Positions 1-7,621 of a stretch of DNA of 12,848 nucleotides are shown piece by piece (position 1 is the first letter of the stretch; every line of letters begins with the position of its first letter). The notes under the pieces were generated by a model that did not search any database, was not told the origin of the DNA, and saw only the letters and a program-made list of their open reading frames with translations. The DNA lies in assembly GCA_043749225.1 (NCBI GenBank), contig JAYVEP010000098.1, positions 1 to 12,848 of the forward strand, written 5' to 3'. This DNA is from JANXUC01 sp043749225 (GTDB lineage: Bacteria > Acidobacteriota > Terriglobia > Terriglobales > Acidobacteriaceae). Made by a program: the position numbers and the translations under genes.

Positions 1-6
1 CCTCTC

Positions 7-29
7 CGGCCGCCCCGCCCTGGCGGCCG
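7..29. terminator. GC-rich perfect hairpin at left edge
   Basis: An 8-base arm CGGCCGCC (7-14) is exactly complementary to GGCGGCCG (22-29), with a 7-base loop. It is a strong stem, but neither side has a good T-run, so it is only a possible transcription end for a gene lying left of the window, or a structural element between converging genes. The inverted repeat is visible in the sequence; the function is inferred. Confidence 0.35.
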
Positions 30-102
30 TTACTTAAATGCTACGGGGCGACAAAGTCTCGTTGCAGTTAATACGACATTTTCTCGTTGCATCAACACAG
101 AA

Positions 103-127
103 AGCCCGTGCGCAGAGGCACGGGGCT
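103..127 (-). terminator. Rho-independent terminator of yceI
   Basis: On the minus strand AGCCCCGTGC, a 6-base loop and GCACGGGCT form a stem with one bulged base. It is followed at once by the T-rich stretch TTTCTGTGTT. It starts 17 bases past the yceI stop codon, the expected place for an intrinsic terminator. Confidence 0.7.
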
Positions 128-144
128 CCTGGTAGCCCGAAAAA

Positions 145-738
145 CTACTTCTTTTTTACCAGTTCAACGTCCAGAGAAATCTTGACTTCGTCGGCGACCA
201 CGAGTTCGCCGCCGGGCAAGGTTCCTTGCCATTTGACTCCGAAATCCTGACGATTCACTTTGGTTGCGGCCGAAAAACCGCGCCGCGTATTGCCCTTGGG
301 GTCGTTCACGGCGGCAGTCAGGCCATCGCTCTCCAACGTTACTTCGCGCGTGACACCGTGCATGGTCAGGTCGCCGGTTAGGCTGAGTTTATCGCCGTTC
401 TTGGTGACCTTCTTGGACTTGAAGGTCATTGTGGGGAATTTGGCGACGTCGAAAAAGTGATCGCTCTTAAGGTCGTTGTCGCGGTCCGCCACGCGAGTGT
501 CGATGGAAGCAACATCGATGGTCGCCTCAACCGAGGATTTGGTGATGTCCTTCTCATCCAACTGCACCGTTCCCGATGTCTTGGTGAAATTCCCGTTCAC
601 GTTGGAAATCCCCATGTGGCGCACGGTAAATTGCGCGGCCGAGTGAGCGGTGTCGATGTTCCAAGTGGAGGTTTGCGCGAAGACAGACGACACTAACAGT
701 ACGACCATGCTGGTGATCAGTTTTACAGGTTGTTTCAT
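145..738 (-). CDS. YceI-family periplasmic lipid-binding-like protein
   Basis: The product is 197 residues, the usual length for the YceI family, whose members fold as a lipocalin-like beta-barrel that holds a long isoprenoid or other amphipathic ligand in the periplasm. Residues 1-21 form a signal peptide (basic start, hydrophobic core, SVFAQ cleavage region). The mature part opens with the family hallmark WNIDTAHSAAQFTVRHMGIS and carries the conserved central DxxLKSDHFFDVAKFPTMTFKS block (about residues 88-110) and a C-terminal DEVKISLDVELVKK strand. The start ATG fits the signal peptide; a GGAG lies 12 bases upstream, farther than ideal. The gene stands alone with its own terminator. No cytochrome b561 partner is adjacent, unlike some YceI loci. 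Family assignment is secure; the ligand and physiological role are unknown. Confidence 0.95.
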   Translation of the reverse strand: MKQPVKLITSMVVLLVSSVFAQTSTWNIDTAHSAAQFTVRHMGISNVNGNFTKTSGTVQLDEKDITKSSVEATIDVASIDTRVADRDNDLKSDHFFDVAKFPTMTFKSKKVTKNGDKLSLTGDLTMHGVTREVTLESDGLTAAVNDPKGNTRRGFSAATKVNRQDFGVKWQGTLPGGELVVADEVKISLDVELVKKK

Positions 739-787
739 ATTCTAGAGTGTCTCCATCGAGCAACCGCCCCGGAGGAAGCGGCGGCAA

Positions 788-808
788 AAATTTGACTGCC
801 AAATTTGA
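788..808. promoter_or_regulatory. Direct repeat AAATTTGA upstream of yceI
   Basis: Two exact copies of AAATTTGA (788-795 and 801-808) lie 13 bases apart, 50-70 bases upstream of the yceI start codon in the 129-base gap between yceI and the GHMP kinase gene. Each core AAATTT is itself palindromic. The layout would fit a protein-binding site controlling yceI, but no regulator can be named and chance is possible in an AT-rich patch. Confidence 0.25.
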
Positions 809-867
809 TTCCCAACGCCCAGGGCCTTATCCAAAGATGTTTCGAACGCGCAGCCAGCTTCAAATAA

Positions 868-1959
868 TTACAAACTCGGCGACGAACGGACGGTGCGGAC
901 TTCCAACCCCATGCGCGCTACTCTCAAAGGAATGACCTGACCGCCACTCTTGGCAACTACCTGCTCCACGCGATCGCGACTTCCCTTCTCCACCATAAAG
1001 ATCACACAGCCACCCCCGCCAGCGCCGCAGACTTTCGCGGCTAGACCTCCGTGCCGAGAAGCGGCTGCAATCAGTTTATCGACGAGCGGCGTGGTGATGC
1101 CCGGCGCATTCGTCCGACGAAGTCTCCATTCCTCGCGCAGCAATCCCGCAACGGCGTGCCAGTCACTGCGGGTGAGCGCCCTGTGCATTTCTCCGGCGAT
1201 GCGCGCAATTTCGTCGAAATTGCGATGCACGCGCTTGTCGCCATTGATATGAGCCTGAAAGACTTCCCAGTTGTTAATGCCAGATTTCCGCGGCGCTCCG
1301 GTGTAAGCCAGGACGAATCTGGATTCAATTTCGCCTGGATCGACGGCCACCGCCTCCCGACGTATCCCGTCGGCGCCCAGGAAAATGGCGCTGACACCTC
1401 CATACAGCGCCGGATAGTAGTCCTGGCAGCCGGTGGGTACCTTGATAATCTGCGCTTCGATATTTTGGGCAATCACGCGTATTTGCTCGAGCCCGAGCTT
1501 GTGCTTTGTGAGACGGGAAAGCGCCGCCGTTGTCGCCACCATAAGCGCGGAGGAACCCGAGATTCCCGCTCCGGCCGGCGATTCCGAATGTGTCTCCAAA
1601 CGGAATCCGCCTGTTTTCGACAGAAATGGGGCGAAAAATCGAACTATATGCGCCGCCAGAGAATGCCGGTAAGACTTTGCCTCCAACAGCCCGTTCAGGT
1701 CGGTGAAACAGTCCTCGACACCGGTATCCAGCGACTTGAGGTGGATACTGCGCCCCGTAAAAGCCTCGATTCGGCAGCTTGTCCTAACATTTAACGCAAA
1801 ATTCAAAGTCATGGCTCCGCTGTGGAAAAGGAAGAGGGGCCATAAATCAATAGTTCCTCCGGCCAGGTCGGCTCGGCAGGGCGCTGTAGCAAGGATCGCT
1901 GTTTGCGCTGAACGGCTTAGGGCCGGGGAATGAGTTTTGGCTGCGGTCTTGGATGGCAT
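868..1959 (-). CDS. GHMP-family sugar kinase, HddA-like
   Basis: The product (363 residues from this start) is a GHMP-superfamily small-molecule kinase. The three family motifs are present. RADLAGGTIDLWP (residues 29-41) is the substrate-side N-terminal motif typical of the heptose/fucose-1-kinase branch. SPAGAGISGSSAL (127-139) is the glycine/serine-rich ATP phosphate-binding loop. AAKVCGAGGGGCVIF (307-321) is the C-terminal motif. The nearest named relatives are D-glycero-D-manno-heptose 7-phosphate kinase (HddA/COG2605-type) enzymes, so a sugar or sugar phosphate is the likely phosphate acceptor, probably for surface glycan precursors. No heptose-pathway neighbours (GmhA, GmhB, HddC) are present to confirm this. 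The frame runs upstream to an ATG at 2025; I prefer the ATG at 1959 because the extra 22 residues look unlike the family. Neither start has a strong Shine-Dalgarno sequence. The gene is divergent from the GAF-TonB gene. Confidence 0.85.
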   Translation of the reverse strand: MPSKTAAKTHSPALSRSAQTAILATAPCRADLAGGTIDLWPLFLFHSGAMTLNFALNVRTSCRIEAFTGRSIHLKSLDTGVEDCFTDLNGLLEAKSYRHSLAAHIVRFFAPFLSKTGGFRLETHSESPAGAGISGSSALMVATTAALSRLTKHKLGLEQIRVIAQNIEAQIIKVPTGCQDYYPALYGGVSAIFLGADGIRREAVAVDPGEIESRFVLAYTGAPRKSGINNWEVFQAHINGDKRVHRNFDEIARIAGEMHRALTRSDWHAVAGLLREEWRLRRTNAPGITTPLVDKLIAAASRHGGLAAKVCGAGGGGCVIFMVEKGSRDRVEQVVAKSGGQVIPLRVARMGLEVRTVRSSPSL

Positions 1960-2122
1960 CTCTATGGTTCTATCATGCCGGAAGCCACCCGAAGATAGCA
2001 GGTCAAATTCCGCCAAGAACCCCATAGAATAAGGCGTTTGCGGTTGACAAGCTGAAGATAATGCCGCAGACTCGCTGCAAGAAGCTTTTCTGACCGTTCT
2101 TACCGGGCCCGGGGGTCTAGCA

Positions 2123-3706
2123 ATGCCTCAGTCCACCAACGTACTTTCTTTTGTTTCACCACATAGCGGCGAAGCTACGTCTAGAAAAGGATCGCTCGAC
2201 CTGATCGGACCCCAGGAATCTTGGGACGATGCTCTGCGCCGCATCGCGGAGGCTGCACTCAGCGCGACCGGCGCGTCCGGTGCTGCGCTTGCCTTGCAAG
2301 AATCTGGAACGCCAGCGGACGGCGTCATCGTATGCGTTGCTCGCGCGGGAGAAATGGCGCCTCCGCTTGGCGCTAAGCTGGATAGCCGTTCGGGAATCTC
2401 CGGAGAATGCCTCCGCACCGGCGAAGCTCTGCGCTGCGAAGATACGGAAAACGATACGCGCGTGGATCGCCAAGCCTGTCGGGCACTGGGACTGCGCTCG
2501 CTCGCTATAGCGCCGGTTAAGCGCGATGATGCAGTAGTCGGAATCCTGGAAGTCTTTTCCGCACGCCCGGAAGCCTTTACCAGCCGACATCTCGATGTTC
2601 TGCGCCAGCTTACCGAGCTTGTGCTGGACGACTTCGAGGACATTCCTGAAAAAGAACATGATCCGATGGGGAATATATCTCACAGTTCGGAGACGAAGTC
2701 CGCCCCGACTCTGGTCTCTCCGACGCGTGAACTCACGGTTCGGGGCACGACCTCTGAAACCAGCGTTCCCGCGGTGATTGCAGCCGAAGCAGCCGGACCG
2801 GCAGTCGAGCACACGGTTCTTCTAGCCCAGCCAGCTCGGGTAGGCTTTTCAGCTACTCCGACTCCGAATGACGTGAATATCTCGGCGTACATGGCGGCCG
2901 AAGAAGCTGCAAACGCCCAAGGCAGGAATAGGTTGCGCTTCGTGGCGCTAATCGGTCTCGCTGGCGTTCTGCTGACGGCCACCATCTCTTTACTCGTCTG
3001 GCGTTACATGGCGACGCAAGAACGGAAAGTCGCCAGTAACCCAGCGACGCAGAGTGCAGTGATTTCTCCCGTATCGACTCCCGCGTCCGCATCGGCCGGT
3101 GCGACTGCGCCATCGCAATCCGACTCCGGGAAGCCAGACTCCGGCACCCCAGACTCCGGCACCCCGGCAGGTCGGGCTACGCAAGTCGTGGGCACGCGTT
3201 CTGGACGACCGCCCCTGACCGAAGCATCCGCCCGCGATGTTGTTCGCCGCAATTCGGATCTTAGCGGCGACGCTACAAGCGACGTTACTCGGCCAATTCG
3301 GATTGTCAACTCCGAGCAGCGAACGTCGGACTCCGAGGCCCCACCCGCACTCAATGCTCCCAACGGAAGCGGTCAGGTTCTCACCAGCCTGCTCAACGTT
3401 CCGGCTTCCCTGCCTCAGCAGCCAGTTGCAATTTCCCAGGGTGTCCAGGGAGGCGAGTTGGAGCGACGGGTCGAACCTTTGTATCCTTCCCAAGCCAAAA
3501 CCCTGCGCCAACAAGGGATGGTGGTCCTGAAAGCATTCGTTACGGAGACTGGTGTTGTGCGAGACGTGAAGGTTATAAGTGGACCCCCAATGCTGGGCCA
3601 GGCGGCTGCTCAAGCCGTAAGGCAGTGGAAATACAAACCCTTCCAGCTCAATGGAAAGCCCGTCGCCGTGGAAGCGCAAGTAAAGGTAGCTTTCAGGCTG
3701 CCTTAG
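2123..3706 (+). CDS. GAF domain / transmembrane / TonB C-terminal fusion protein
   Basis: The product is 527 residues with three parts. Residues about 35-170 form a GAF-like domain (SATGASGAALALQE, then RSGISGECLRTGEALRCEDTE and LGLRSLAIAPV). A single hydrophobic segment at 272-294 is flanked by basic residues on the N side, which predicts the GAF part in the cytoplasm and the rest in the periplasm. A Pro/Ser/Thr-rich linker (about 300-440) includes a PDSGT repeat. Residues 446-527 are a TonB C-terminal domain (VEPLYPSQAKTLRQQGMVVLKAFVTETG at the start, AAQAVRQWKYKPF later). TonB C-terminal domains contact TonB boxes of outer-membrane receptors. No ExbB or ExbD gene is nearby, so true energy transduction is unproven. 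A cytoplasmic sensor fused to a periplasmic TonB-like tip suggests signal-dependent contact with the outer membrane, but that is inference. GGGGGT lies 7 bases before the ATG. Confidence 0.85.
   Translation: MPQSTNVLSFVSPHSGEATSRKGSLDLIGPQESWDDALRRIAEAALSATGASGAALALQESGTPADGVIVCVARAGEMAPPLGAKLDSRSGISGECLRTGEALRCEDTENDTRVDRQACRALGLRSLAIAPVKRDDAVVGILEVFSARPEAFTSRHLDVLRQLTELVLDDFEDIPEKEHDPMGNISHSSETKSAPTLVSPTRELTVRGTTSETSVPAVIAAEAAGPAVEHTVLLAQPARVGFSATPTPNDVNISAYMAAEEAANAQGRNRLRFVALIGLAGVLLTATISLLVWRYMATQERKVASNPATQSAVISPVSTPASASAGATAPSQSDSGKPDSGTPDSGTPAGRATQVVGTRSGRPPLTEASARDVVRRNSDLSGDATSDVTRPIRIVNSEQRTSDSEAPPALNAPNGSGQVLTSLLNVPASLPQQPVAISQGVQGGELERRVEPLYPSQAKTLRQQGMVVLKAFVTETGVVRDVKVISGPPMLGQAAAQAVRQWKYKPFQLNGKPVAVEAQVKVAFRLP
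3119..3163 (+). repeat. 15-base tandem repeat encoding PDSGT
   Basis: Two perfect, adjacent 15-base units with the sequence CCAGACTCCGGCACC lie at 3134-3148 and 3149-3163. A degenerate copy precedes them at 3119-3133. The unit is in frame, so each copy adds five residues (PDSGT) to the periplasmic linker of the GAF-TonB protein. Its copy number can change without breaking the frame, so the linker length may vary between strains. Confidence 0.8.
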
Positions 3707-3760
3707 TGCTTGTTTGGTAGTTAGAACTTGCGCGAGTCCTTCGATTCGGTCGAAACCTTT

Positions 3761-6229
3761 CTAGTTCGCTGCCAGCACGTCGTGGTTGTAGTTCACCAGC
3801 GCCCGCTTGGGCGGGTCCTTCAGACCTCTTACAGGTATCTTTCCTTCAACTGAACTACTTCCAATTAGCTTGGCGTGTGCGACCGGAATCGTTCGCCCAT
3901 CTGAAAGTTCCAGATAGATTGGGACGGTCATACGAAAGTCTTTGTCGACGTTTGACTGCGAGACCTTGAAACTTACAATCGAATCCCCGTTGGCGTCTTT
4001 TGCAACGGATGATGTCATGCTGTAGCTCGGTAGAGCGGTGCCGTAGACATACTCATTGAAAAACCAGTCCATCGTATGGTTGCCGTCAACATCCATTCCC
4101 GGAGTCATGTGTTTTTCCACCATCGCTTTGAAGTCCTCCGTGCTAGCAGCCTTGCCTCCGTAAGTCTTGACGAAATCCTGCATCGTCGCCTTAAAGTTCT
4201 GGTCGTTCGTTTTTCCATCCCACATCATCATGCGAATCATGTGCAGGATGTAGGCTCCCTTCGGATAGATTAGGTGGCGGGTGACGTCGAATCCTTCTTT
4301 GCTATTGCTCAGGCGATATCCCATGGTCACAGGGCCAGCATCGATGGCACGAACACCTTCCTTGTTCCGTTCGGTCAGCATCTCTTTTTCATCTTCCCAA
4401 AATTCGCCAAACTTCTTGGGATTCTTTTCGATCAGTTGAATGTAAAGAGAGGCGGACATCTCGGCGAAGCCTTCGCTCATCCACTGATCGCGATAAGAGT
4501 TAAAGCCAACCATATGTCCCCACCACTGGTGAGCAACTTCGTGGGGAGCCACAATCTTCCAATAACCGCGGTCCGCTCGATCCAAGCCAAGATTGTGCCG
4601 CACGGTTGTATCGAAAAAAGAACAAATAGGAAGCCAGACTAATGCGGGCCAGGCTTGTCCGTAGTTACAAGCGGTTTGCTGGGTCATCGCCACACGTTTG
4701 TAAGGAATGGGACCGAAGTAGTCGGAATAGAGCGGTATAGCAACTACTGCTTCTGCGAGGGCATGTTGGATCATACCAGTTGTGCTCATGCTCCCCATGG
4801 CCACGCGCGGAGCAACGGGGCCTCCCAGCCTCGGGAGTTGATCGTCGACTCGATTCAGGATGCCCTTTACCCAATCGGGCTGCTCTTCGTTGGCGTAGGA
4901 CTGAACCAAATATTCTGGTGCGGTAAGCTTCGCTTCCTGCATTTCGAACCGGCCAAAATTGAATCCGGCCACTGTTTGCGGCACTTCGCTCTTCCACACG
5001 GAATTGCTTTGTCCGCCCTCATTGGTTTCGCTGACTAACGTGCCGGTTGCGGCTATCTTCATGCCCTTGGGGATGTGGAACGCCATGTCGTAAGAAGTGT
5101 ATTCTCCGAGGGTCGAGCTGGCGCTGTTGGGATACCAGTTGTCCCGTGCGACGGGATAGTAGTTGCCTCCTCCTTCGTTGATGACCGCTTCTTTCCCGTC
5201 ATAAGTCGTCGTTATTGTGTATTTTTCACCGACTGAGAGAGCCTTGGGGAAAATTACCGAAAAATCTGCGTCTTGCTTCTTGTCTTCCTGCACAAAGAAA
5301 AGTTCCTGTCCATTGTCGCCCGTAACGCGTTTAACGCGAAGGGTCGGGAAAAGACTGAATGGAATTACCCGAAGTCCCTTCGCACTGGAAACGAAAGTAG
5401 TCACGCACTTGCCGGACAAATTGGCACCCTTCTCTATCGTTGCGTCAAGCTGCTGGTGTTCGATATGAATTACGCCATTTCGTTCCGAGCCTGTGGCGGC
5501 GCCTCGTTTGTATTCGTCAGCCAAGTGAAAAGCTGTCCAAACGCCCAGCTTGTTCTCGTCGTAGGTGAGGAACTCAACTTCTTCCGGACTGACGGGTAAG
5601 ATCAGAGGAGGCGCACCGTGCGGATCGATCGCATAGATTTCCTTGCTGTTGTATTTCTTGCCGTGGACGAAGGCCAGGAAGAACCCGCCGGCTTCAGAGC
5701 CAAGAACATCCTGCAGAATACGGCCTTCCAGGTTCCACTTCAGCATCCGGTCGCGGCGCATGGTGTCTTGACTCTCGCGCAGCGCGTTGGCGTCGCAGCC
5801 GCCACTGACTGCTTGTCCCGCTTTCTTGAGCTCCTCGTAGGTGGAATCGGTAAAGCGAAATACGGCATGGCTAAAGGCCTCGCTGAATTCCTCTCCCTTC
5901 GTCAGCAACTTGAGGCTGTTGCGCTCCATGGGCAGCGGTGGATCCAGGTTCATGGTTCCGTCGCCATCAAACACCGCTCCTGTAACTTTTCCCTGCACCG
6001 GCGCGACGAAACAAACCGTCCCGGAACGCAAGTGAAACCTGGCAGCATCTCGTTTGAGTTCCAGGTTGTTGACCGAAACCGCCTCCCCGCCCAGCGTAAG
6101 GCTGCGCAGTTGCTGATACGTAGGTTCGGAGTTATGAAATGCTGAAGGAGCCTCAGCGGCAAAAACGGTTGTAAGAAAGAGGAAGGACAGGAATTGCCCA
6201 GTCCATACACGGCGAACAAGATACTTCAT
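3761..6229 (-). CDS. Secreted M1-family zinc metallopeptidase (aminopeptidase-like)
   Basis: The product (822 residues) has a signal peptide at 1-24 (MKYLVRRVWTG then a hydrophobic core ending VFAAEA), so it is exported. The zinc site is intact: HEVAH at about 563-567, followed after exactly 18 residues by the third ligand Glu at about 586 (in WMSEGFAE), the M1 pattern HExxH-x18-E. YPKGAYILHM downstream matches the segment holding the transition-state Tyr. The exopeptidase motif GxMEN, which holds the substrate amino group in classical M1 aminopeptidases, is not seen; the aligned stretch reads QTACNYG (Asn at about 522). Substrate choice may therefore differ from ordinary aminopeptidases. I chose the ATG at 6229 over the one at 6283 because it starts the signal peptide and has GGAG 6 bases upstream. 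It lies 96 bases after the DUF4197 gene on the same strand and may be co-transcribed. Confidence 0.93.
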   Translation of the reverse strand: MKYLVRRVWTGQFLSFLFLTTVFAAEAPSAFHNSEPTYQQLRSLTLGGEAVSVNNLELKRDAARFHLRSGTVCFVAPVQGKVTGAVFDGDGTMNLDPPLPMERNSLKLLTKGEEFSEAFSHAVFRFTDSTYEELKKAGQAVSGGCDANALRESQDTMRRDRMLKWNLEGRILQDVLGSEAGGFFLAFVHGKKYNSKEIYAIDPHGAPPLILPVSPEEVEFLTYDENKLGVWTAFHLADEYKRGAATGSERNGVIHIEHQQLDATIEKGANLSGKCVTTFVSSAKGLRVIPFSLFPTLRVKRVTGDNGQELFFVQEDKKQDADFSVIFPKALSVGEKYTITTTYDGKEAVINEGGGNYYPVARDNWYPNSASSTLGEYTSYDMAFHIPKGMKIAATGTLVSETNEGGQSNSVWKSEVPQTVAGFNFGRFEMQEAKLTAPEYLVQSYANEEQPDWVKGILNRVDDQLPRLGGPVAPRVAMGSMSTTGMIQHALAEAVVAIPLYSDYFGPIPYKRVAMTQQTACNYGQAWPALVWLPICSFFDTTVRHNLGLDRADRGYWKIVAPHEVAHQWWGHMVGFNSYRDQWMSEGFAEMSASLYIQLIEKNPKKFGEFWEDEKEMLTERNKEGVRAIDAGPVTMGYRLSNSKEGFDVTRHLIYPKGAYILHMIRMMMWDGKTNDQNFKATMQDFVKTYGGKAASTEDFKAMVEKHMTPGMDVDGNHTMDWFFNEYVYGTALPSYSMTSSVAKDANGDSIVSFKVSQSNVDKDFRMTVPIYLELSDGRTIPVAHAKLIGSSSVEGKIPVRGLKDPPKRALVNYNHDVLAAN

Positions 6230-6325
6230 AACGTCTCCGGTTACGGCGGAGGCCAGTATCTCTTCTTTCTTTGGCCGAGGCAAGCGCCACGGCTGGAATG
6301 CTTCTCAGAAGAGCTGCGCACGTAA

Positions 6326-7069
6326 CTACAACTTCTTTCCGAACACTTCTTTTAGGAGGGCGGTGGTTTTTGAAGCGGGATTGTGGCGAATCTTTTTCTC
6401 TTCCGCTCCCAGCATGAGGAAGAGGCCATCCAAAGTTTTCTCGACGACATAGTTGTTTAGATTGAGCTGCTGGCTCCCCAGCAGAGGCGCGGCGGCAGAG
6501 GTTTTCAAAATCTGATTGTATTGGCGGACGACGCCGACATTTTCCATCGACCGGTGGACGATGGGCGCAAAGGCTGTGGTCACTTCTTCCGAGCTTTGTT
6601 TCTTGAAGTATTCGGTTGCGGCCGTATCGTGGCTGGATAAAATCTTGCGAGCGTCATCGAAGCTCATACGCGTAACGGCGTTAAGAAAAATCTGTTTTGC
6701 CTGGGGAGTGGCCTGTTCGGCGGCGCGATTCATGCCGACTTCAAGCTCGTCCATCTGGGAGCCCATGCCCATCAGCCGCATGCCCTTGCCGAGAGTGCGT
6801 AGTTTCTCAGGCAGCAATATCTTGATGGCTTCGTTCTTGAGAAAACCATCAGGCTTGCCAGTCGAGGCAACAGCGTTCCCAGTGCTGAGCGTCAGGGCTT
6901 GTTTCAATCCGGCGACAATCTTGTCGTTGGAGAGTCCTCGATTTCCCAAGTCCGCGGATTTCGCGGCTGATTCCGCCTTCTTCAATATCTGGTCCAGCTG
7001 GCATTGCGCCAGGGGGCTAGCGGAAACAATTGCAACAACCAATGTGACACTCAGAATCGATTTTTTCAC
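6326..7069 (-). CDS. DUF4197-domain exported protein
   Basis: The product is 247 residues from a GTG start. That start is strongly preferred: GAGGAGAG lies about 5 bases upstream, and the protein then opens with a normal signal peptide (VKKSILSVTLVVAIVSASP, cleaved near LAQC). The upstream ATG at 7210 would put 47 unrelated residues before the signal peptide. The mature part matches the DUF4197 family: KQALTLSTGNAV, then DGFLKNEAIKILLPEKL, MNRAAEQATPQAKQIFLNAV, and ATEYFKKQSSEEV. The fold is predicted to be mainly helical. The function of the family is not established. A Cys sits near the cleavage site, but LAQC is not a good lipobox (Gln at -1), so I do not call it a lipoprotein. It lies between the rlpA-like and M1 peptidase genes on the same strand, which suggests an envelope role. 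Confidence 0.9.
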   Translation of the reverse strand: MKKSILSVTLVVAIVSASPLAQCQLDQILKKAESAAKSADLGNRGLSNDKIVAGLKQALTLSTGNAVASTGKPDGFLKNEAIKILLPEKLRTLGKGMRLMGMGSQMDELEVGMNRAAEQATPQAKQIFLNAVTRMSFDDARKILSSHDTAATEYFKKQSSEEVTTAFAPIVHRSMENVGVVRQYNQILKTSAAAPLLGSQQLNLNNYVVEKTLDGLFLMLGAEEKKIRHNPASKTTALLKEVFGKKL

Positions 7070-7222
7070 GGTACTCTCCTCGACAGATGTAGGACAGCAA
7101 AGGGGACGGGGACCTGCGGGTTCGATAAGGTTTCGCAGGATCAGGGAAACGCTCTCTGGCAAGTGTAGAGCAAACCGCCAGACATTGTTTTCTCCGACCC
7201 TCTGCGGCATGGGTATTTTCCC

Positions 7223-7621
7223 CTATTGAATTACTTGCAGTTCTACTTCGGCCAGTCCGGACTTGCCGAACCCTAGTTGCCGCGCTACTCGCGGGGAAAC
7301 ATCCAAGATTCGTCCAGGAGTAGTCGGCCCACGATCATTGATCACCGCCGTAGCAGTCTTTCCATTTTTCTTGTTGGTGATCTTAACCTTTGTGCCAAAA
7401 GGCAGAGTCTTGTGAGCAGCCGTCAGTGCATTGGGCCTATAGATGGCGCCGCTGGCCGTTTTGTGTCCTTCCAATCGGTGGTCATAGTAGGCGGCGAGGC
7501 CGGACTCCGCGCCCGTAGCAGATGTTTGAGCTGACGCAGACACCACACAGAGCGTCGCTATTGCGAGCATCCTTAACAGCTTGAAAGAAACTGCTTGCGC
7601 TTGGATCATTTTCCTCATCAT
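7223..7621 (-). CDS. RlpA-like double-psi beta-barrel protein (septal lytic transglycosylase family)
   Basis: The product is short, 132 residues: a signal peptide (about 1-31, ending SASAQ) and one RlpA-type double-psi beta-barrel. The barrel shows GLAAYYDHRLEGHKTASG, NALTAAHKTLPFGTKV and VINDRGPTTPGRILDVS. His70 and Asp96 occupy the positions of the residues needed for glycan cleavage in characterised RlpA, an enzyme that cuts peptidoglycan strands lacking stem peptides at the septum. There is no C-terminal SPOR domain, so septal targeting must come from elsewhere or is absent, and no lipobox is visible. Three in-frame ATGs compete at 7621, 7618 and 7609. GAGG lies 3-4 bases before the one at 7609, which may be the true start; all keep the signal peptide. 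The gene lies 286 bases after nuoB and 153 bases before the DUF4197 gene. Confidence 0.9.
   Translation of the reverse strand: MMRKMIQAQAVSFKLLRMLAIATLCVVSASAQTSATGAESGLAAYYDHRLEGHKTASGAIYRPNALTAAHKTLPFGTKVKITNKKNGKTATAVINDRGPTTPGRILDVSPRVARQLGFGKSGLAEVELQVIQ

Noticed and set aside
1051..1794. 247-residue plus-strand open frame
   Set aside because: Antisense to the GHMP kinase, whose three motifs are unmistakable.
2044..2072. TTGACA upstream of the GAF-TonB gene as a promoter
   Set aside because: The -35 match is perfect, but the hexamer 17 bases on (CAGACT) matches the -10 consensus at only 3 of 6 positions, and GATAAT lies only 7 bases away; too weak to list.
2990..3679. 229-residue minus-strand open frame
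   Set aside because: Antisense to the linker and TonB domain of the GAF-TonB gene; no recognisable domain.
3739..3753. Small TTCGA/TCGAA inverted repeat between the converging GAF-TonB and M1 genes
   Set aside because: Only a 5-base stem without a T-run; not a credible terminator.
5618..6145. 175-residue plus-strand open frame
   Set aside because: Antisense to the N-terminal part of the M1 peptidase; no motif and no ribosome site.
7091..7120. G-rich patch (GGGGACGGGGAC) upstream of the DUF4197 gene as a quadruplex
   Set aside because: Only three clear G-runs are present close together, so a quadruplex is not supported.
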